This document shows, piece after piece, positions 1 through 3,645 of a DNA stretch of 5,940 bases (within the stretch, counting starts at the first letter, position 1; each line of letters starts with the position of its first letter). The notes beneath the pieces were generated by a model. The model was not told the origin of the DNA, did not search any database, and saw only the letters and a list, made by a program, of their open reading frames with translations. The DNA comes from Chloroflexota bacterium (GTDB lineage: Bacteria > Chloroflexota > Anaerolineae > Fen-1058). A program made the translations under genes and the position numbers. The stretch is from contig JACRBO010000021.1 of the NCBI GenBank assembly GCA_016219235.1, positions 1 through 5,940 on the forward strand. Reading direction: 5' to 3'.

Positions 1-10
1 AAATTCACCC

Positions 11-39
11 TGCACAAGGGGCGCGGCATCAGGTATAAT
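11..39 (+). promoter_or_regulatory. Sigma70-type promoter candidate for ftsA(Z)
   Basis: A perfect -10 hexamer TATAAT lies at 34-39. A 4/6 match to the -35 consensus (TGCACA, 11-16) sits exactly 17 bp upstream. The predicted transcript start near 46 gives a short leader of about 30 nt before the ftsA ATG at 78. The -35 is weak, so the call rests mainly on the -10 and the ideal spacing. It suggests that ftsA and ftsZ can be transcribed independently of any division genes further upstream. Confidence 0.6.
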
Positions 40-77
40 GCGCCGAGTTTGTTAAATCGTCTTAAGATGAGCAGCTT

Positions 78-1316
78 ATGGAACGCACGATAGTCGGCAT
101 CGATGTAGGCACCACCAAAATTTGTACGCTGGTCGGCGAGGCCACGGACAACGAACTGCGCATCGTGGGCGTGGGCGTGGCACCCGCGCGCGGCATCAAG
201 AAGGGCGTGGTCGTGAATGTGGTGGATGCCGCGTCGGCGATCAAAGCCTCGATCGAGAAAGCAGAACGATCGAGCGGGTATGAGATCGCGCGGGCGTTTG
301 TCAGCGTGTCCGGCGCGCACATCAACGCCATCAACAGCCGGGGCGTGGTGGGCGTCTCGCGCGGCGACAAGGGTATCACCGGTGAAGATGTGGGCCGCGC
401 GCTGGAAGCGGCGCGCGCGATTGCCATCCCGCAAGACCGCGAAGTGCTGCACGTCATTCCGCGCGGTTATACCATCGACGGCCAGGATGGCGTGAAAGAG
501 CCGATCGGGATGAGCGGCTTCCGGTTGGAAGTAGAAGCGCACATCGTGACCGGGCAAACATCGTCGATCCACAATTTGTTGAAGTGCGTGGAGAACTGCA
601 ACGTCGGCGTGGATGGGCTGGTGCTGAACCCGATCGCATCCGGCACGGCGGTGTTGACCGACAACGAAAAAGAGATGGGCGTGGTGCTGGCCGACATCGG
701 CGGCGGCACGACCGATATTGCTATCTTCATCGAAGGCAGTGTGTGGCACACCACCGTGCTGGCGGTGGGCGGTGCACATATCACCAACGATGTGGCTGTA
801 GGTCTGCGCGTCCCCGCCGAAGCGGCCGAGCAATTGAAGATTGAGCACGGCCACGCGCGATTTGAAACGATCGATCCGACCGAAGTGGTGCAGGTCAAAG
901 CGTTTGGCGACGGCGGTGTGACGCGCGTGCAGCGCCGCGATCTGGCGGAGATCATCGAAGCGCGCGCCGAAGAAATTTTCCAGTTGATTCTGCAAGAGAT
1001 CAAGCGTTCAGGTTACGATGGTTTGCTGCCGGCCGGTGTAGTGGTGTCGGGCGGCACGGCGCAGTTGCGCGGCCTGCGTGAGTTGGGCCGGCAGGCGTTG
1101 AGTTTGCCCGTGCGCATCGGGCAGCCGCAGGGCATCAGCGGCCTGATCGATACCGTGGATTCACCGGCTTACGCGACACCGGTTGGCCTGCTCTTGTGGG
1201 GGCGCGATCAGGCCGAGCAGCCCGGGTTGGGGCCGGATAAAAATGCCGATCGACCGGTGTGGGGTGAGCGATTGAGCGGCTTCTTTAAGAAGCTGCTGCC
1301 CGATCGGAATAGTTAA
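78..1316 (+). CDS. ftsA: Cell division protein FtsA (actin-like FtsZ membrane anchor)
   Basis: FtsA is an actin/HSP70-fold ATPase that binds the C-terminal tail of FtsZ, ties the Z-ring to the inner face of the membrane and helps recruit later divisome proteins. The 412-residue length is normal for the family. The phosphate-1 motif is seen at residues 7-15 (GIDVGTTKI), the phosphate-2 motif at 206-213 (DIGGGTTD) and the adenosine motif at about 320-327 (GVVVSGGT). Residues of roughly 85-165 would form the FtsA-specific 1C (SHS2) subdomain. The C-terminus carries the expected membrane-targeting amphipathic helix at 395-407, with W395, F402, F403 and two lysines (404-405). An in-frame TAA at 63-65 leaves ATG 78 as the first usable start; only a weak purine-rich site (about 65-71) precedes it. 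It is followed after 113 bp by ftsZ, its direct partner. No defect is seen. Confidence 0.97.
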   Translation: MERTIVGIDVGTTKICTLVGEATDNELRIVGVGVAPARGIKKGVVVNVVDAASAIKASIEKAERSSGYEIARAFVSVSGAHINAINSRGVVGVSRGDKGITGEDVGRALEAARAIAIPQDREVLHVIPRGYTIDGQDGVKEPIGMSGFRLEVEAHIVTGQTSSIHNLLKCVENCNVGVDGLVLNPIASGTAVLTDNEKEMGVVLADIGGGTTDIAIFIEGSVWHTTVLAVGGAHITNDVAVGLRVPAEAAEQLKIEHGHARFETIDPTEVVQVKAFGDGGVTRVQRRDLAEIIEARAEEIFQLILQEIKRSGYDGLLPAGVVVSGGTAQLRGLRELGRQALSLPVRIGQPQGISGLIDTVDSPAYATPVGLLLWGRDQAEQPGLGPDKNADRPVWGERLSGFFKKLLPDRNS

Positions 1317-1331
1317 GCGATTAAGTGGGAC

Positions 1332-1368
1332 GCGATGACTTGAGCACTCATCGCATGGCGCAGCGCCA
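1332..1368 (+). repeat. Two small inverted repeats between ftsA and ftsZ
   Basis: The first is GCGATGA (1332-1338) paired with TCATCGC (1348-1354), a 7-bp stem with a 9-nt loop. The second is TGGCGC-A-GCGCCA at 1356-1368, a 13-nt near-palindrome. Neither is followed by a T-run, so they do not look like an intrinsic terminator. Possible roles are mRNA processing or stability between the two cistrons, or a protein binding site. Both are plainly visible, but function is unknown and chance cannot be excluded in G/C-rich DNA. Confidence 0.4.
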
Positions 1369-1417
1369 GCGCCCCAGAAGCGTGCTCGATTGAATGCAGC
1401 AGGGGAGAACTCGATCC

Positions 1418-1423
1418 AGGAGG
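1418..1423 (+). promoter_or_regulatory. Strong ribosome binding site of ftsZ
   Basis: A full AGGAGG Shine-Dalgarno ends 6 nt before the ATG at 1430. This decides the ftsZ start. An in-frame ATG at 1394 would add 12 residues ([12 protein letters not shown]) not expected in FtsZ, and it would place this consensus site inside the coding region. The strength of the site fits the usual large excess of FtsZ over FtsA. Confidence 0.85.
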
Positions 1424-1429
1424 ACAGCA

Positions 1430-2602
1430 ATGCAACCGTATTACGATGACATGGCCGGCCCGGAAGGGCAATTTGCCCAGATCAAAGTCGTGGGCGTGGG
1501 TGGGGGCGGTACCAACGCCGTCAACCGCATGATTGCCGAAGGCTTGCAGGGTGTTGAATTTGTGGCGATCAACACCGATGCGCAAGCGTTGATGTTGTCC
1601 AACGCCCCCAAGCGTGTGCGGATTGGCGATAAGCTCACGCGCGGTCTGGGCGCAGGCGGCAATCCCGAAGTGGGCATGAAGGCCGCCGAAGAATCGGCCG
1701 ACGATCTGTACGCCAGCCTGAAGGGCGCGGACATGGTCTTCGTGACGTGCGGCATGGGCGGCGGCACCGGCACGGGGGCGGCGCCGGTGGTGGCCCGCAT
1801 TGCGCGCGATGTCGGCGCGTTGACGATCGGCGTGGTGACGCGCCCGTTCAGTTTCGAGGCGCACAAGCGCTCGGCCGCCGCCGAAGTGGGCATCAATTCG
1901 TTGAAGGAACACGTCGATACGTTGATCGTGATCCCCAACGATCGGCTGCTGGAGATCGTCGATAAGAAGGCCACTTTGCAGCAGTCGTTCCGCGTGGCGG
2001 ACGACGTGCTGCGCCAGGGCATTCAGGGCATCAGCGAGTTGATTACCGTGCCCGGCCTCATCAACCTGGACTTCGCCGACGTGAAGACGATCATGTCGGA
2101 GGGCGGCGCGGCCCTGATGGCGGTGGGTACGGCCAGCGGTGACGATCGCGCGGTGGCGGCGGCGCAGCAGGCCATCACCAGCAAACTGCTCGACGTGACC
2201 ATCGACGGCGCGCGCGGCATTCTGTTCAACGTGACCGGCGGCCCGAACATGACGCTGTACGAAGTCAATCAGGCGGCGGCGCTCATCCGTGAGACGGCGC
2301 ATCCCGATGTCAACTTGATCTTCGGCGCGGTCATCGACGAGAAGATGGGCGACGGCATCCGCATCACGGTGATTGCGACGGGCTTCGATCACGCGGGCGC
2401 GACGCCGGTGCGCCGCCGCGTGCAGACGCCCGCGCAGCAACCGGTGGCGGTAGGCGCCGCGAGCCGATCGAGTGCAGCGGCCCCGACGAACGCCGAATCC
2501 GCTCAGCCTGCTGGGCAGGGTGGACTGTTCGACTTCCCGGTGCGCCAGTTCGATCAAGATAATCTGGAAGTGCCTGCCTTCCTGCGCCGACGCCGCTCGT
2601 AG
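1430..2602 (+). CDS. ftsZ: Cell division GTPase FtsZ (bacterial tubulin homologue)
   Basis: FtsZ polymerises with GTP at mid-cell into the ring that organises division, and is anchored through FtsA encoded just upstream. From the chosen start the protein has 390 residues, typical of the family. The N-terminal nucleotide-binding segment is at residues 19-33 (G22-V-G-G-G-G-T-N29). The tubulin signature GGGTGTG is at 110-116. The T7 synergy loop is at 212-217 (NLDFAD), with D214 and D217 as the acidic residues that complete the GTPase site of the neighbouring subunit. The globular core ends near 319 (ATGF). About 57 low-complexity residues rich in Ala, Pro, Gln and Ser form a short disordered linker. 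The tail carries the conserved FtsA-binding peptide at 377-386 ([10 protein letters not shown]), then a run of basic residues. The gene is complete with no visible defects, and a hairpin terminator follows. Confidence 0.98.
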   Translation: MQPYYDDMAGPEGQFAQIKVVGVGGGGTNAVNRMIAEGLQGVEFVAINTDAQALMLSNAPKRVRIGDKLTRGLGAGGNPEVGMKAAEESADDLYASLKGADMVFVTCGMGGGTGTGAAPVVARIARDVGALTIGVVTRPFSFEAHKRSAAAEVGINSLKEHVDTLIVIPNDRLLEIVDKKATLQQSFRVADDVLRQGIQGISELITVPGLINLDFADVKTIMSEGGAALMAVGTASGDDRAVAAAQQAITSKLLDVTIDGARGILFNVTGGPNMTLYEVNQAAALIRETAHPDVNLIFGAVIDEKMGDGIRITVIATGFDHAGATPVRRRVQTPAQQPVAVGAASRSSAAAPTNAESAQPAGQGGLFDFPVRQFDQDNLEVPAFLRRRRS

Positions 2603-2706
2603 CCGCGCGCCGTACAATTTGAAATAGCGTCTGCCACGTATCACGCGTTGCGATATCGCCAATCGCCGCGCGATGGTGGTTGCCTGTCGCTGGATATCTC
2701 CTGGGT
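2603..2706. other. Non-coding spacer between ftsZ and its terminator
   Basis: About 100 bp with no supportable gene. The only short + strand frame noticed (ATG at 2673, 11 codons) has no ribosome binding site. No promoter or repeat was recognised. It probably represents the 3' untranslated part of the ftsZ message. Confidence 0.5.
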
Positions 2707-2757
2707 GAAAGGCGTCTTGAATCATGTCTCGATTCAAGACGCCTTTCCTTAAATTTT
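2707..2757 (+). terminator. Intrinsic terminator of the ftsAZ unit
   Basis: A perfect 17-bp inverted repeat (arms 2707-2723 and 2731-2747, 7-nt loop ATGTCTC) is followed by CTTAAATTTT. The T-tract is interrupted, but the long uninterrupted stem and the position about 100 bp after the ftsZ stop support transcription termination. It would separate the division genes from the nrd genes. No convergent gene is present, and the upstream flank has no A-run, so action on the minus strand is less likely. Confidence 0.8.
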
Positions 2758-2937
2758 CCACCGGGTTTGCAAGAATACGTAGTAACCCTTATTGACACCG
2801 CCTCGAATCAGCTCCACAGTATCTTGCAGATCGATGCACTCTAGAACAACACATTACGAGCGCGTGGTTGCATTGTCTTAGCAAGGTAAAAGAATTTTTT
2901 CTCGCGCAAAGATCAGCTGTTTTTTAAGGTAAAACTA
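2758..2937. other. AT-rich non-coding region upstream of nrdR
   Basis: No coding frame is supportable here. Visible elements are an isolated TTGACA at 2792-2797 without a convincing -10 partner, T-tracts at 2895-2900 and 2920-2925, and a 9-bp direct repeat described separately. The A/T-rich stretch just before the -35 at 2938 could act as an UP element or bent DNA for the nrdR promoter; this is inference from composition only. Confidence 0.45.
2883..2934 (+). repeat. 9-bp direct repeat AAGGTAAAA, 43 bp apart
   Basis: AAGGTAAAA occurs at 2883-2891 and again at 2926-2934. The 43-bp period is about four helical turns, and the second copy ends 3 bp before the -35 candidate of nrdR. This could be a pair of activator or repressor half-sites, but the motif is short and lies in AT-rich DNA, so coincidence is quite possible. 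Confidence 0.3.
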
Positions 2938-2966
2938 TTGACCGGCTGTAGCCGGTGTGCTAAACT
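2938..2966 (+). promoter_or_regulatory. Sigma70-type promoter candidate for nrdR
   Basis: TTGACC (2938-2943, 5/6 consensus) is followed after exactly 17 bp by TAAACT (2961-2966, 4/6 consensus). An A/T-rich block lies immediately upstream. The predicted start near 2973 would put both NrdR-like boxes just downstream of it and give a leader of about 120 nt. The spacer contains the inverted repeat CCGGCT-GT-AGCCGG (2942-2955), which overlaps the -35 and could be part of an operator. Confidence 0.55.
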
Positions 2967-2981
2967 ATGCCCGCTCAATGA

Positions 2982-2997
2982 CCCCCAGATATTGGGT
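2982..2997. promoter_or_regulatory. NrdR box 1 (putative)
   Basis: The core CCAGATATTG (2985-2994) matches 8 of 10 positions of the known NrdR core CwAtATaTwG, as I recall the 16-bp consensus. Its centre (2989/2990) lies 31 bp from the centre of a second box, the paired and helically phased layout known for NrdR operators. It sits directly upstream of nrdR itself, as expected for autoregulation. Outer box positions match poorly (C-rich instead of ACA). A short hairpin CCCA/TGGG followed by seven T overlaps the site and is an alternative reading. Confidence 0.6.
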
Positions 2998-3012
2998 TTT
3001 TTTGTCGCTCTT

Positions 3013-3028
3013 GTCCCATATATGGGAA
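3013..3028. promoter_or_regulatory. NrdR box 2 (putative)
   Basis: The core CCATATATGG (3016-3025) matches 8 of 10 positions of the NrdR core consensus and lies within a perfect 14-nt palindrome, TCCCATATATGGGA (3014-3027). A 15-bp gap separates it from box 1, three helical turns centre to centre. NrdR with bound dATP/ATP is expected to bind such pairs cooperatively and repress. The palindrome is followed by AATTTTTC-like T-rich sequence, so an RNA hairpin role cannot be ruled out. Confidence 0.62.
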
Positions 3029-3094
3029 TTTTTCTCTGATTCAGGCCGGTTCACCCGTATCTACCGCTGCACCACAAGTTTCACCTGACACAAC

Positions 3095-3547
3095 ATGAAA
3101 TGTCCCTACTGCGAATCCGATAACACGCGTGTGATCGACACGGCGCATGAAACGACCGGCCCCGGCATCCGCCGCCGCCGCGAGTGCATGACGTGCACCA
3201 AACGCTTCTCCACGCTGGAACGCGCCATCCTGGACACGCCGATGGTGGTGAAGGGCGATGGCCGCCGCGAACCGTTTGAGCGAGACAAGTTGATGAGCGG
3301 CATCCGCATGGCGTGCGCCAAACGCCCGATCGCGAGTGCGGTGCTCGACGGTCTCGTCAATCAGATCGAAGCGAAGATTCAACAGACCGGCAAAGCCGAA
3401 GTGCCCAGCAAGATGATCGGTGATCTGGTGATCACCGGGCTGAAGAATATCGATCAGGTGGCGTACATCCGCTTCGCCACTGTGTACCTTGGTCTTGATG
3501 ATGTAGAGAGTATTCGCCGCGAAATCGATAAAATTCTCGATCGATAG
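3095..3547 (+). CDS. nrdR: Transcriptional repressor NrdR of ribonucleotide reductase genes
   Basis: NrdR is a cytoplasmic zinc-ribbon/ATP-cone repressor that senses adenine nucleotides (ATP versus dATP) and shuts down nrd transcription when deoxyribonucleotides suffice. The 150-residue length is canonical. The N-terminal zinc ribbon is complete, with C3, C6, C31 and C34 (MKCPYC ... CMTC), followed by the typical KRFSTLER segment at 36-43. The ATP-cone spans about residues 48-138, starting with VVKGDGRREPFERDKL-like sequence. A TGA at 3086-3088, two codons upstream in frame, fixes ATG 3095 as the first possible start, and MKCPYC is the standard NrdR N-terminus. No Shine-Dalgarno is visible (CACCTGACACAAC precedes the ATG), which may keep expression low. 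Paired NrdR-like boxes upstream suggest autoregulation, and the reductase gene it should control follows 98 bp downstream. Confidence 0.97.
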   Translation: MKCPYCESDNTRVIDTAHETTGPGIRRRRECMTCTKRFSTLERAILDTPMVVKGDGRREPFERDKLMSGIRMACAKRPIASAVLDGLVNQIEAKIQQTGKAEVPSKMIGDLVITGLKNIDQVAYIRFATVYLGLDDVESIRREIDKILDR

Positions 3548-3551
3548 TTGT

Positions 3552-3608
3552 GCGCCTTCGCCTGCTGACAGCTGCATGGGTTGTCTCACGGCGAAGGCGC
3601 TTTTGTTT
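3552..3608 (+). terminator. Intrinsic terminator or attenuator between nrdR and nrdJ
   Basis: A perfect 11-bp G/C-rich stem (GCGCCTTCGCC at 3552-3562 with GGCGAAGGCGC at 3590-3600) is followed at once by TTTTGTTT. The 27-nt loop can add a short inner pairing (GACA 3567-3570 with TGTC 3582-3585). It begins 4 nt after the nrdR stop, so it looks like a genuine terminator. As only 37 bp separate its T-run from the nrdJ start, it may instead be a leaky element that sets the NrdR:NrdJ ratio. Confidence 0.8.
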
Positions 3609-3634
3609 GAAAATGGTTGGTGACTACTTATTAC

Positions 3635-3640
3635 AGGAGG
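3635..3640 (+). promoter_or_regulatory. Strong ribosome binding site of nrdJ
   Basis: A full AGGAGG ends 5 nt before ATG 3646 and selects that start. The contrast with nrdR, which has no visible Shine-Dalgarno, fits high enzyme and low repressor output from adjacent genes. Confidence 0.85.
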
Positions 3641-3645
3641 TCGGC

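Noticed and set aside
1394..1429. Upstream in-frame ATG that would extend FtsZ by 12 residues
   Set aside because: The consensus AGGAGG at 1418-1423 serves ATG 1430, and the extension is basic and unlike FtsZ N-termini.
2673..2708. Eleven-codon open frame after ftsZ
   Set aside because: It has no ribosome binding site, no recognisable content, and is too short to support.
1313..2761. Long open frame of about 480 codons on the minus strand opposite ftsZ
   Set aside because: It is antisense to an unmistakable ftsZ, is rich in Arg, His and Ala as expected from mirrored high-GC codons, matches no family I recognise, and reads through the ftsZ terminator.
2792..2822. Promoter starting from the perfect -35 hexamer TTGACA
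   Set aside because: No acceptable -10 lies at 16-18 bp; CAGTAT at 19 bp is weak, and no gene lies close downstream.
2603..3094. tRNA, CRISPR array or DnaA-box cluster in the large intergenic region
   Set aside because: No cloverleaf, no regularly spaced repeats, and no clear TTATNCACA match were found on reading both strands.
3607..3633. Possible nrdJ promoter TTGAAA with TTATTA
   Set aside because: The spacing is only 15 bp, the -35 lies in the terminator T-run, and the transcript would start within the Shine-Dalgarno.
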